From contig JAVBLO010000087.1 of NCBI GenBank assembly GCA_031553415.1, positions 1 to 45,504 on the forward strand: DNA of 45,504 nt. Direction: 5' to 3'. This document shows, in pieces, positions 1 through 8,400 of the stretch (within the stretch, counting starts at the first letter, position 1; every line of letters starts with the position of its first letter). The translations under genes and the position numbers were made by a program. The stretch is from JAIRVZ01 sp031553415. GTDB lineage: Bacteria > Bacteroidota > Bacteroidia > Bacteroidales > Azobacteroidaceae. The notes under the pieces were generated by a model. It saw nothing but the letters and a program-made list of their open reading frames with translations, was not told where the DNA came from and did not search any database.

Positions 1-192
1 ACGTCATCAATGGTAACGAACCGGTTCAATGTGCCGGAAAAGCCGTTACGGGTCACCATGTTGAGGTTGCCGTTGAGGTCGTATCCCAGCCTTTCGTTGT
101 AACCGCCATGTGCCACAGACCAATCCTCTCCTTCAAAATAAGTTGAGTTCTCCAACCGGTGCAAGCCGTCATAACGGAACGAATAGCCCCGT
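1..192 (-). pseudogene. Orphan RHS core fragment (start-less, continues off left edge)
   Basis: On the minus strand this stretch translates as RHS core sequence (GYSFRYDGLHRLENS onward). It matches 3329-3520 of the intact RHS gene base for base except for about four substitutions, so roughly 98% identical over 192 bp. The match stops abruptly at 192/3520, where the multi-hairpin repeat takes over. No start codon precedes the fragment, so it cannot be translated by itself. It resembles the displaced core pieces that precede silent toxin tips in RHS and polymorphic-toxin loci. Its toxin end, if any, lies outside the window. The near-identity implies recent duplication or gene conversion. Confidence 0.8.
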
Positions 193-358
193 CTAACCGT
201 CGTTTGCTGTGCATTGCGCTCGGCAGAAGCTCTGCTTCTGTCGTTGCTAAAAGTAAATCTCCCGATTTATATATTTGTGAAGCGGAGCTTCACTTCTAAC
301 CCGACGAAGTTAGAAACTTCGCCGAGCGCGTACTCCATTAGCCTACATTGAGCAGGGG
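187..358. repeat. Multi-hairpin repeat element, copy 1
   Basis: An outer 9-bp stem (216-224 with 321-329, GCGCTCGGC/GCCGAGCGC) encloses four consecutive hairpins: 224-230/234-240, 253-259/264-270, 277-283/287-293 and 305-311/315-321. Drawn as one strand it is a four-armed cloverleaf. A diverged second copy lies at 9705-9878 with the same spacing and preserved pairing. The outermost bases are CCCC at 187 and GGGG at 358. The left CCCC is shared with the RHS fragment it abuts. No coding potential was seen. It could be a MITE-like or REP-like mobile element, a recombination site used by the RHS cassettes, or a structured RNA. Confidence 0.75.
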
Positions 359-425
359 AAAATGTTAATAAACAACAAAAATACCCCTGAAACTTGCTTT
401 TTTAAACAGTATCTTGCTACAATTA

Positions 426-800
426 TTATTTGATTTCTTTTCTCGAACTTCTGAGCATTAACATTAACAATGTGGATAATAAAATATTTAAAATCGGTAC
501 TACAAGAAATATTACAGTCCAATTGTTTCCATGCGATTCAAGAACAAATAACACACAGAGAAAAATCAATGATACAACAGAGTACAATAATAATGAAATA
601 CTCAACAATAAAACAATTTTTCTATTCTTAAGCCACAATAAAAATGAAACAATTATAAGACAAATACTTAACACCAAGAAAGAGGACATTACATAATTGT
701 ACACCAGCCAAACTCTCAACTCATTCAGTAATAACAGAACACCTTGCAACAACCACCAAACGAATGAAATAACTATAATTTTGTCATTTAACCACTTCAT
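426..800 (-). CDS. Four-TM membrane protein, candidate immunity protein for orphan RHS tip
   Basis: This 124-aa protein is almost entirely hydrophobic. Four membrane segments lie near residues 7-27, 34-56, 62-86 and 92-114, and the C-terminus is basic (RSSRKEIK). I do not recognise the family. It starts 5 bp after the stop of the orphan RHS tip and on the same strand, which is where RHS loci carry the cognate immunity gene. The low GC and Leu/Ile-rich make-up resemble the tip and differ from the GC-rich RHS core. An immunity role is inference from position only. If true, the toxin would act in the envelope or enter through the inner membrane. Confidence 0.6.
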   Translation of the reverse strand: MKWLNDKIIVISFVWWLLQGVLLLLNELRVWLVYNYVMSSFLVLSICLIIVSFLLWLKNRKIVLLLSISLLLYSVVSLIFLCVLFVLESHGNNWTVIFLVVPILNILLSTLLMLMLRSSRKEIK

Positions 801-805
801 GGATG

Positions 806-1405
806 TTATCTCTTTATGTAAATTCCATTTGAATTATTTGTCCTTATGGCTTTAAACGATTCACTTGGAAGCCAAGAGTTATAAACCTTAGGAGGGGTGG
901 AAATAAAAGCATCTGTTTCTCTTCTAGTTATTGATGTATTTATTCCTACCGCATTCAGAGACCTTTGAACAGTAGTGGCACAATTGTTCGAGATAATACT
1001 ATAATTTTCATTTGTACTGATATCAGTAAAGGTGCTTCTTATAATGTTATCTTGTTCTGGTGTTGTTGGCAAAATATATCCTTCTGTAAAACCGTAGTTA
1101 TTAACCTCATTATCTTTGACTTGTTGCTTATTTCCTTCCGCATTGTAAGTACTCTCTAAAAATTCTTGAGGACTGTTAAATGTTTTTTCTCCCATATCAT
1201 GGTATGATTTACCTCCAAGCATACCTCCGGTTGCATTATAAACCCAGTCTCCATTCATTGAATAATATTGCCATTTCCCAGCATCATTTTGAATTAGCAT
1301 AGCTGAATGTTCTCCCTCATTGAGATTAAGAACAGTCACGCTATCTCCCCTTAAATCGATATTCCGGATAGGGTTATTTGCACATTGTGTATATAACATT
1401 GCCAT
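806..1405 (-). CDS. Orphan RHS C-terminal toxin tip, papain-like (permuted NlpC/P60-type) His/Cys pattern
   Basis: This 199-aa ORF opens with QCANNPIRNIDLRGDS, the terminal RHS core signature (compare YCANNPVNLIDPDG in the intact gene), and then turns into an unrelated C-terminal domain. It is therefore an RHS tip lacking its core. The tip has GEHSAMLIQ near residue 32 and SNNCATTVQRSLNAVGI near residue 141. A His before a strand and a later Asn-Cys helix start is the order seen in permuted NlpC/P60-like (papain-fold) domains, so a peptidase, amidase or acyl-transfer activity is possible; this is inference. No signal peptide is present, so it is probably silent unless recombined onto the core. 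The ATG at 1405 has GGAG about 11 nt upstream. A membrane protein follows as possible immunity partner. Confidence 0.65.
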   Translation of the reverse strand: MAMLYTQCANNPIRNIDLRGDSVTVLNLNEGEHSAMLIQNDAGKWQYYSMNGDWVYNATGGMLGGKSYHDMGEKTFNSPQEFLESTYNAEGNKQQVKDNEVNNYGFTEGYILPTTPEQDNIIRSTFTDISTNENYSIISNNCATTVQRSLNAVGINTSITRRETDAFISTPPKVYNSWLPSESFKAIRTNNSNGIYIKR

Positions 1406-1422
1406 ACAAACATAATCTCCAA

Positions 1423-1965
1423 TTATTCTATTATATTTTCAAACTGCACCGAACTTCCCAAATATCGAGGGGCAAAAACTGTATCAGGTCTCAAATTTAC
1501 CTCCAAATTTCCTAATTCATTGTAGTAAAAATAAATGGAACGAAATATAAATAATTCTGAAGAGTTTTTTATTATCCATCCATTAGTTAGTTTTATGCTG
1601 TCAGGTTCATTCTTAATAATCCATTGGCTTTTTTCGGATACTATCAATTCATCAATAGAAGAAACATAAAAAACACGTTTATCCAAAATATCAAAATAAA
1701 ATGTTGGATTACTTTCTTCTATGAGAGATTTATAGCCAGGACCCAATAAAAAACCTTGTCGAGTAGGAACTTTTTCATTTTGCTCAAGTCCTTGGGTTGA
1801 TTTTATGAAAAAAGTATTAAATTGTGGATGTTCTTCTATGTAAGTCCCGATTACATTCTTTACATCAGCATGTAAATTTAATTCTTTGCAAAATTTTCTT
1901 TCTTGCTTACATGAAACAGTCATGAGCATCCCTAATACAACAACAAAGGATATTAAATATTTCAT
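1423..1965 (-). CDS. Small lipoprotein, candidate immunity protein of the RHS toxin
   Basis: This 180-aa protein begins with a lipoprotein signal (MKYLISFVVVLGMLMTVSC, Cys at residue 19), so it is probably anchored to a periplasmic membrane face. The rest is soluble, with no domain I recognise. It begins 3 bp after the RHS stop codon on the same strand, the usual place for the partner immunity gene, and it shares the low GC of the toxin tip. A periplasmic immunity protein would imply that the RHS tip acts in or passes through the periplasm; that is inference. Alternative: an unrelated small lipoprotein carried by the operon. Confidence 0.6.
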   Translation of the reverse strand: MKYLISFVVVLGMLMTVSCKQERKFCKELNLHADVKNVIGTYIEEHPQFNTFFIKSTQGLEQNEKVPTRQGFLLGPGYKSLIEESNPTFYFDILDKRVFYVSSIDELIVSEKSQWIIKNEPDSIKLTNGWIIKNSSELFIFRSIYFYYNELGNLEVNLRPDTVFAPRYLGSSVQFENIIE

Positions 1966-1968
1966 AAT

Positions 1969-4900
1969 CTACTGCCCTATTGATGGATATGTTCTCAACC
2001 AAGGAACTAATAATGTTTTTCCTGATAACAAATTATCTCTACTTCCCAATCCAGGAATAGACCTAAATCCCTCTCCTTTTACAGACCAAAATACACCATG
2101 AACCTTTCCATCATGACCTATTGTCATAATTGGAAGTCCTCCCATTGCCCTAGAATGACCAACATCGCCTCCGCTCTTGCCTGTAAAAGATGGTGTAGCA
2201 TCCTTTGACGCATCTTGATGGGTATGTACATTCCCTGTAATCTTAAATGTTTCCCCATCCTTGGTTGTGAGTTTTCCATCTTTAACAGAATATTGATATT
2301 TGCTTGGACTTGCATCATCAGCTTTATTTTTATAATCAGGTATAACTAAAATATTTCCATTTGCTAATGGATATCCACTTTCTTCGATTTTCTTCTCTGT
2401 TGCTTGTGACCACATTCGATTATATGCATCCGTTTCATTAGTGAACATAATACTACCATCCTTTCTATATGTTCCCGTCCCATATTTTACTGTCTCCCCT
2501 GCATATTTTTGATTTTCGCCTAGTTTGGAATCTTTTGTAACATTGGGGTCGTATTGTAGTGAGCGGTTCTTTTTATCATCGTTATTTATCCAATACCAAT
2601 CCATGCCATCAGGATCTATTAGGTTCACTGGGTTATTCGCGCAATAAACATACGGACTTATGCTGTAATACTTTTCGCAAAGCGGGTCCATTGTAAGAAA
2701 GCCACCCAGCGGGGAATAATATCCCCTTGCCACGAAATCATACTGATCCAACCCGAACATCCTGTCCAGTTCCTTCCCCCCGAACTTGTAGGGCTGGAAT
2801 TCCCGGTCGTTACGCCTCGGGGATTCTGCCATTACCGAACCGAAAGGGTAATAGTTCGTCACCTGGAAAGTTGTGCCCCACATGTCGAACACAACCCGGT
2901 TGTTACCCAGATGGTCTTTCAGAAAAAAGGTATGGTCGCCTGTCCCGTCATACCGGCAATACCCCTCTTCCGTGAGTACCATCGTCAGGTCTTCCCCCTG
3001 GTAAACCTTGTTACCGCAATAGGTCTTTTCCGTTTCCAAATAATTGTTCCTGTAGTGGCCCATCCTCAGTTTCCTGCCCGAAGCGTCATACACGTAACGG
3101 ATGTCGTTCCCATTGGCAAAGGTAATCTTTTGCGGCAGGTTCAACAAATTATATTCTATGCTTGTGATCCCACGGTTCTTGTCGGATGTCATGTTCCCGT
3201 TGGTATCATAGGTGTATTCGACACTGCCCCCGTTCACGTCCCTGAATTCCATCAAATCGTTAGAAGTGCCGTTGGATGCCATGTCCACCACCTCCTGCAA
3301 CCGGTTACCGTTGCGTTGCACAACATATACGTCATCAATGGTAACGAACCGGTTCGATGTGCCCGAAAAGCCGTTACGGGTCACCATGTTGAGGTTGCCG
3401 TTGAGGTCGTATCCCAGCCTTTCGTTGTAACCGCCATGCGCCACAGACCAATCCTCTCCTTCAAAATAAATTGAGTTCTCCAACCGGTGCAAGCCGTCAT
3501 AACGGAACGAATAGCCCCGTTGAAGAGCGGGTTTGTCCGCCGATTTCCAGCGGATGGCGGAAATATTCCCCGAATAATATACCTTTCCCGAAGGGTCGGG
3601 GTTGTTCGTGTAGAACAACTCTTCTGTGAATTTCGGGGAGGAGATTTTCGTCTGCCAGCCACGGATATTGTAATCGTAACCGGTTGATTCGTTGTATACC
3701 TTTTTGGAGGCGATCCTTCCCCAACCGTCATAAGTATGCCGGGAGAGGGGTATTTCAGGGTTTCCCTGTCCCGGGTTCAATTCATGGTAGGTATTCAGCA
3801 CCCTGCCTGCCCGGTCGTAGGTATAGCGGTACAATTCCGACACCCCATAGGCAAATCCCCCCCCGTCATGGTCGAGGTGTCTTTTATGGGGCAGTCCTGT
3901 AAAGGTATACGATATGGTTTCCCTGTCGTATCCGTTTGTTATATTGCTGGATACGGCTTGCACCACCCGACCCTTGTCGTCATAATAGGAGGCGGACAGC
4001 AGGTAAGTCGAATAATCGTCGAACACCAGCGTCCGGCTCCCGGTCAGCAATCCCTTGGCGGCAACCGGATCGCCGTCCGTCCCATGCCTTTTGTCATTGA
4101 ATCCTGCGGGAAGCAGGTAATCGAGATGGGTATTCGAACGGAAATGGGTCGTCTGTTTGAACAGGTAGTTGTCATAGTAATTGGCAGTTAATAATTTGGC
4201 ATCGGTGAAAGAAACCCCGGAAACGGTGTAGCCCGTCCCCAGGAAATTGTCGCCGGAGTCGGCGGAGAACACAGCCTTCACCACCGCACCGGAGTGTATG
4301 ACCGGGTTTTTGCAGGTACCTTTAAGCACCATCCGACCGAACTCGTCGGGGATCGTGAAGGTATATTCCGACCTGCTACTCTGTACGCTTTCACGAAAGA
4401 TGATCAACCGGTCGGCCTTGTCGTATTGCATCGTCGTTCCGCCCTGTCCCGGAAGCTTTTTCGCAATACACCTTTTCCAGTCATCGTACGAATAGTAATA
4501 CACATATTTGTTGATGACATCGGAGGTGATGGTCCATGATGAGTTTGTATTGAGCAGGGAAGCCGCCATGGGAGGAATCACAAAGCGTAACAGGCCGAAA
4601 TCATCATAAACGTAATAAGTGTCGTGGTTCCGGTTTTGTGACACCTGCCTTGTCAGTAACAGCTGACCCTGCGTGTCCTTGAATTCATACGACTCCTCCC
4701 CGTCTTCCCCCGTGGTTTTGGTCACATAAAGGGTGTTGGATGCGTAGTTCCCTTCTTTCTTCAAGGTATGTGAGGGCAGTACCCGGTACAGGTTGCAGTT
4801 GAGCCGTGTGTCTGCCGATATGTTGAACAGGTATTCGGTTTTGACTGCCTTGCCGTTATCATGCCACTCCTGTCCCGGCCCGAACTGTTGCAGGACGCGC

Positions 4901-5271
4901 TCAAGGGGGGAAGATTCATAGACCGTTTCGGAATAGGGCGCCCGGTCGCCGTTGATTTCCCCGGCTTTGCGGTATATATCACGGACATAGGCCCCGTTGT
5001 TGCCGGCCACGGGCGTGGGGAGGTACTGCCGCCATTCCCTGCCGAACCAGTCATATTCGGTTGCCGTCACTATGTCCTGCCCCTGTCCCCCGGCCCCTTT
5101 TTGTACCGTCTGCACGGGACGTCCCAGACCGTCGAAATAACGGATGGTTTCCATGTACTCCGTCCCGGATTCATTGGTCATCGTGCGCGTTTGGATATAA
5201 TTGCCGGAGGACTGGGGAAACACCGGGAACTGCAAGATTGAAAGCGCCGCTATGATGATATGCTGTTTCAT
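1969..5271 (-). CDS. RHS repeat-associated core protein with JAB/MPN-like toxin tip
   Basis: 1100 aa. Residues 1-19 are a signal peptide. Residues about 25-100 match the Bacteroidetes RHS N-terminal domain (DUF6443-like, YFDGLGRPVQTVQKG). YD/RHS repeats follow to the core signature near residues 845-890 (MDPLCEKYYSISPYVYCANN, then PVNLIDPDG). After the conserved DPDG, GC drops sharply and a ~210-aa variable tip begins, as in polymorphic toxins. The tip has HTHQ near residue 1017, PS ten residues later and a downstream GGD, resembling the JAB/JAMM metallopeptidase HxH...S...D pattern, with non-standard spacing between Ser and Asp. RHS proteins form a cocoon that encloses the tip. It lies between an SpvB/TcB-like gene 11 bp upstream and a lipoprotein 3 bp downstream. 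The tip assignment is tentative. Confidence 0.9.
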   Translation of the reverse strand: MKQHIIIAALSILQFPVFPQSSGNYIQTRTMTNESGTEYMETIRYFDGLGRPVQTVQKGAGGQGQDIVTATEYDWFGREWRQYLPTPVAGNNGAYVRDIYRKAGEINGDRAPYSETVYESSPLERVLQQFGPGQEWHDNGKAVKTEYLFNISADTRLNCNLYRVLPSHTLKKEGNYASNTLYVTKTTGEDGEESYEFKDTQGQLLLTRQVSQNRNHDTYYVYDDFGLLRFVIPPMAASLLNTNSSWTITSDVINKYVYYYSYDDWKRCIAKKLPGQGGTTMQYDKADRLIIFRESVQSSRSEYTFTIPDEFGRMVLKGTCKNPVIHSGAVVKAVFSADSGDNFLGTGYTVSGVSFTDAKLLTANYYDNYLFKQTTHFRSNTHLDYLLPAGFNDKRHGTDGDPVAAKGLLTGSRTLVFDDYSTYLLSASYYDDKGRVVQAVSSNITNGYDRETISYTFTGLPHKRHLDHDGGGFAYGVSELYRYTYDRAGRVLNTYHELNPGQGNPEIPLSRHTYDGWGRIASKKVYNESTGYDYNIRGWQTKISSPKFTEELFYTNNPDPSGKVYYSGNISAIRWKSADKPALQRGYSFRYDGLHRLENSIYFEGEDWSVAHGGYNERLGYDLNGNLNMVTRNGFSGTSNRFVTIDDVYVVQRNGNRLQEVVDMASNGTSNDLMEFRDVNGGSVEYTYDTNGNMTSDKNRGITSIEYNLLNLPQKITFANGNDIRYVYDASGRKLRMGHYRNNYLETEKTYCGNKVYQGEDLTMVLTEEGYCRYDGTGDHTFFLKDHLGNNRVVFDMWGTTFQVTNYYPFGSVMAESPRRNDREFQPYKFGGKELDRMFGLDQYDFVARGYYSPLGGFLTMDPLCEKYYSISPYVYCANNPVNLIDPDGMDWYWINNDDKKNRSLQYDPNVTKDSKLGENQKYAGETVKYGTGTYRKDGSIMFTNETDAYNRMWSQATEKKIEESGYPLANGNILVIPDYKNKADDASPSKYQYSVKDGKLTTKDGETFKITGNVHTHQDASKDATPSFTGKSGGDVGHSRAMGGLPIMTIGHDGKVHGVFWSVKGEGFRSIPGLGSRDNLLSGKTLLVPWLRTYPSIGQ

Positions 5272-5282
5272 GTCTTTTATTG

Positions 5283-8200
5283 TTATTTTTGATAATGATA
5301 CTTATAAGTTTCTATCACCCGCCCGTCGTTGTCCTTCAGTTCCCGCAGCCTCAGGAAATCGTCATACTCGAAGGCTTGCCTGGCGCCTCCGGGGTTGGTG
5401 ATGGCTTTGAGTCCCACCAGCGGTTCATAAGAAAAGGAGGTGGCGACCGCCCTGGGCAACCCTGTTTGCAACAGGCCGTTGTCCAGGCTGTTGGGTGACG
5501 AGTTCACGGTGAATTGTTCTGGTGTCATGCCCAGGCATACGCCCACCTGTTCGTAAGTGGCCCCCTTGATTTCGGCCAAAGGGGAATTTACCAGTTTGTT
5601 CCACAGGTAAATAACCCTGATGGAATCATCCTGGGTAATATGCACCGGATTCCCGTAAGCATCATAGTTGTGGTATCGTATCCTCTCCCTTGGCGCAGCG
5701 CTGTTGGTTTGTGAGGATATTTTCCAGGGGAACACGCCCGTGGGGAACACCTTGTAGCCGGCATGCACGGTGGTTGCCATGCTGCCTTTCGTCACGGATT
5801 CTTTCAGCAGCGTCCCGATTCTCCAACGGCTATCGGACATCAACTGCTTCCGGGCAGTTTCTTCTTCACCGGACAATACCAGGTCGTGTGGATAGTAACG
5901 GCGGACATCCAGCTGTTTGCCGTCGCTGGCCGTCGTCCTGATACGGGTTGGATAGAGCAGCACTGGGTTATTGTATTCATACGAGGTTTCCGTTTCCAGG
6001 CTCTTTTTCCCCCGGGAGTCGAATTGGACACGGTATTCGTTGGATAGCCGGAGGCAGCCGCTGTAGATTTCGTAAGGGTGGTGTACAAGTTCCTCCAAAT
6101 AAGTCCTGCTAAAGCAAGCGGTTTCATCGGGGTCAGGGTCATATACTCGTGTTTTTTGTTCCACTTTCCCCACCGGTATGTCTTTCCTGTTATATGTGGA
6201 ATACCAATAATGCACACTATCTACAGGTACCAACACCCCATTGTCTACCTTGTAGTTGCTGCATGACACCAGCTTCCCTTTCAGCCAGTCCGCCTTGGGG
6301 TCCAAAGTGATGGAGGTTCCGGGAACCCTGTGAGTATTATACTCCAGGTCATAGTTGAGGCCGTATTGATACCTGGTCAACCCCGCTTTCTCCATCTCAT
6401 CTTCCGAATGGTAAACGTGTTTATATTCACTGACCCATTCATACAGCACAGGTGCACCTCCCGCATGGGACAGGTTGATGACGGGGGAAGAACTGTAAGT
6501 GCGTGAACGGAATTGGTCAAAATAATCCGCAGCATAATCTATAAACGCCCCCCCAATATAAAGTCTTTTCCATTTTACATACAAGTTTTCCCGTTCCACC
6601 ATATAATCATCGATGTCAGGTATTTTCCTGGGGATTCCATATCCGTTCCCATCCAATCCGTAGGAGAATTCCTTAAAGACATGCTGGAGATTGGTGTTGT
6701 CTATCTCCCTGATTTGATGTATCCTTAATCCCCCTGCCAGTTTTGGGGTGTCATGTTCATAATCATAATACCGGTTTGCCTGGTAGAAAAACATGGTTTC
6801 CCCTCCGGTGGGATAAATGATTTTGGTCAACACCCCGGCCTGCATGTATTCTTCATCGGGTTCTTTTGAGGCGCTTCCGATCGTTGTCATCCGGTGATAC
6901 CCCCACCCGCCGGGAAGTCCGACGCTTACCTCGGCCAGGGGGACGGCGCTTTGGCTGCCGTCATTGGCCGTACCGTTGTAATACCCCCAATGGTCGGTGT
7001 TTTTATCAATAACGGAGGGCATGGGGATTTGAGTGTTGTATTCAAACCGGTACCGTTCCTCCACTTTTCCCTGCCGGTCAAGGATTTGCAGGGAGTCGAG
7101 TTTATATCTTCCTACTCCACCCAATACCGGAAGGAAACAGTTCTGGAAAAACCGGATTTCGCGCACGGTGTTACCTGAATTGCCACAGACTTTGATGGAG
7201 TTCAGCATCCTGCCCCCATCTACTTTGTGTATGATTTCAAACTTGACAATTCCCGCAGAAAACCTGATCTCCTTCACTTTCCTCATTAAAACAGAATGGT
7301 TCGACAGGTAGTATCTCCCATCGGCAAGGTCAGCATGATCATTGTATTCCCGGAAAATGCTCTCATCCCCATCATGAAGTATTTGAAATATCTCGAAACA
7401 ATTGCTTATCCTGGTCTTCTTTACAGGGAGGAAATACGATACGGGTTCATGATTTGTATAAAGAAATTCATAAACCGGATGCTCTAATAATGTGACATAA
7501 TCCGTCTGGCAGAAAGTCGTTTCCCAAATCGGTTCGTGGTATGAAAAGGATATCTGCCTACCGCTTATCCCTGATCGCATCTTACTCGCTTTCCAGGCGG
7601 TTGAAACAGTTTGGTGGGGATTGGGGACATAGGTGGAAAGTTCGGAATTTTCATATGGGAACTCATAATGAATCCCTTTTTCATCAGTGATGTTGAAGTC
7701 CGGGTTGAGATTGAAATTGGAAATTATTTTCAATGGCTCATAGGGATGAGGCACTATGATGGCCGTATCCCGGGTCCGGGGTTGCCTGCTATAGTAAAAG
7801 GAGCCTGTCTTGTCTGCCAGTTTGTAATGGAAGTCGTCAGGTTCTTCATCTTCCAGGCCGTCAACTATTCTCAACAAGTAGAGGTTTTCATGTTCATTAT
7901 AGCCTAAATTTTGAGAATTTGTCCTCAAATATCCCCTATCGTCGGCTACCCCATTGATATTACTAGAAATGAACGGCTCAGCATTCAGCGTCCAGCCCAA
8001 TCCGACCCACCCGTTGGGCTCGTTCACCTTGATTCCGGAAGAATGGTAGCTCAAGGTGATGGGAAGCTTTAAATCGCCATCCTGTATTTCGTAAAGGGGG
8101 ATTTCTATCCGGACAAGCCCCGTGCCGTAATTCACCGGGTAATTGATATACTTTGCCAGTGAAGCCGCTTCGGGGGAAACAGGTGTAATCCTCGGAAAAT

Positions 8201-8354
8201 CGGTTGTTAACTGTGGTTGGGTGGAAGATGATCTGAGCATCATCCGGGTCGTGTCATGGGGAAACGGGACCAGGGAATCGATGCTTGTGAATACAACTTG
8301 CGCCTGTGTGTTCAAAAGAATGAAACACGGGAGCAATGCAAGGATAGTTTTCAT
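5283..8354 (-). CDS. SpvB/TcB-like YD-repeat protein, upstream partner of RHS core
   Basis: 1024 aa from the chosen ATG at 8354, which starts a clean signal peptide (MKTILALLPCFILLNTQAQ); an ATG nine codons earlier (8378) is the alternative. The N-terminal part (YPVNYGTGLVRIEIPLYEI, then GLGWTLNAEP) is the opening seen in large SpvB-like Bacteroidetes RHS partners. The C-terminal third contains YD/RHS repeats (YEYNNP, YNYDAYGNP-like, YDDFLRLRELKDNDG) and stops in the middle of a repeat array. Only 11 bp separate it from the RHS core gene, so the two are surely co-transcribed. By analogy with TcB and TcC they may build one shell from two chains. No T9SS sorting domain is seen. Confidence 0.85.
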   Translation of the reverse strand: MKTILALLPCFILLNTQAQVVFTSIDSLVPFPHDTTRMMLRSSSTQPQLTTDFPRITPVSPEAASLAKYINYPVNYGTGLVRIEIPLYEIQDGDLKLPITLSYHSSGIKVNEPNGWVGLGWTLNAEPFISSNINGVADDRGYLRTNSQNLGYNEHENLYLLRIVDGLEDEEPDDFHYKLADKTGSFYYSRQPRTRDTAIIVPHPYEPLKIISNFNLNPDFNITDEKGIHYEFPYENSELSTYVPNPHQTVSTAWKASKMRSGISGRQISFSYHEPIWETTFCQTDYVTLLEHPVYEFLYTNHEPVSYFLPVKKTRISNCFEIFQILHDGDESIFREYNDHADLADGRYYLSNHSVLMRKVKEIRFSAGIVKFEIIHKVDGGRMLNSIKVCGNSGNTVREIRFFQNCFLPVLGGVGRYKLDSLQILDRQGKVEERYRFEYNTQIPMPSVIDKNTDHWGYYNGTANDGSQSAVPLAEVSVGLPGGWGYHRMTTIGSASKEPDEEYMQAGVLTKIIYPTGGETMFFYQANRYYDYEHDTPKLAGGLRIHQIREIDNTNLQHVFKEFSYGLDGNGYGIPRKIPDIDDYMVERENLYVKWKRLYIGGAFIDYAADYFDQFRSRTYSSSPVINLSHAGGAPVLYEWVSEYKHVYHSEDEMEKAGLTRYQYGLNYDLEYNTHRVPGTSITLDPKADWLKGKLVSCSNYKVDNGVLVPVDSVHYWYSTYNRKDIPVGKVEQKTRVYDPDPDETACFSRTYLEELVHHPYEIYSGCLRLSNEYRVQFDSRGKKSLETETSYEYNNPVLLYPTRIRTTASDGKQLDVRRYYPHDLVLSGEEETARKQLMSDSRWRIGTLLKESVTKGSMATTVHAGYKVFPTGVFPWKISSQTNSAAPRERIRYHNYDAYGNPVHITQDDSIRVIYLWNKLVNSPLAEIKGATYEQVGVCLGMTPEQFTVNSSPNSLDNGLLQTGLPRAVATSFSYEPLVGLKAITNPGGARQAFEYDDFLRLRELKDNDGRVIETYKYHYQK

Positions 8355-8400
8355 AATGAATATAAGTCTGTTCGTCATATCGGATTCTTGTATGGATTCG

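Noticed and set aside
430..696. 88-codon plus-strand frame opposite the four-TM gene
   Set aside because: Asn/Thr-rich low-complexity antisense of an AT-rich membrane gene; no features of a real protein.
2727..5498. Many open frames of 60-190 codons on the plus strand opposite the RHS genes
   Set aside because: They are antisense shadows of GC-rich RHS coding sequence, with no recognisable domains, signal peptides or ribosome sites.
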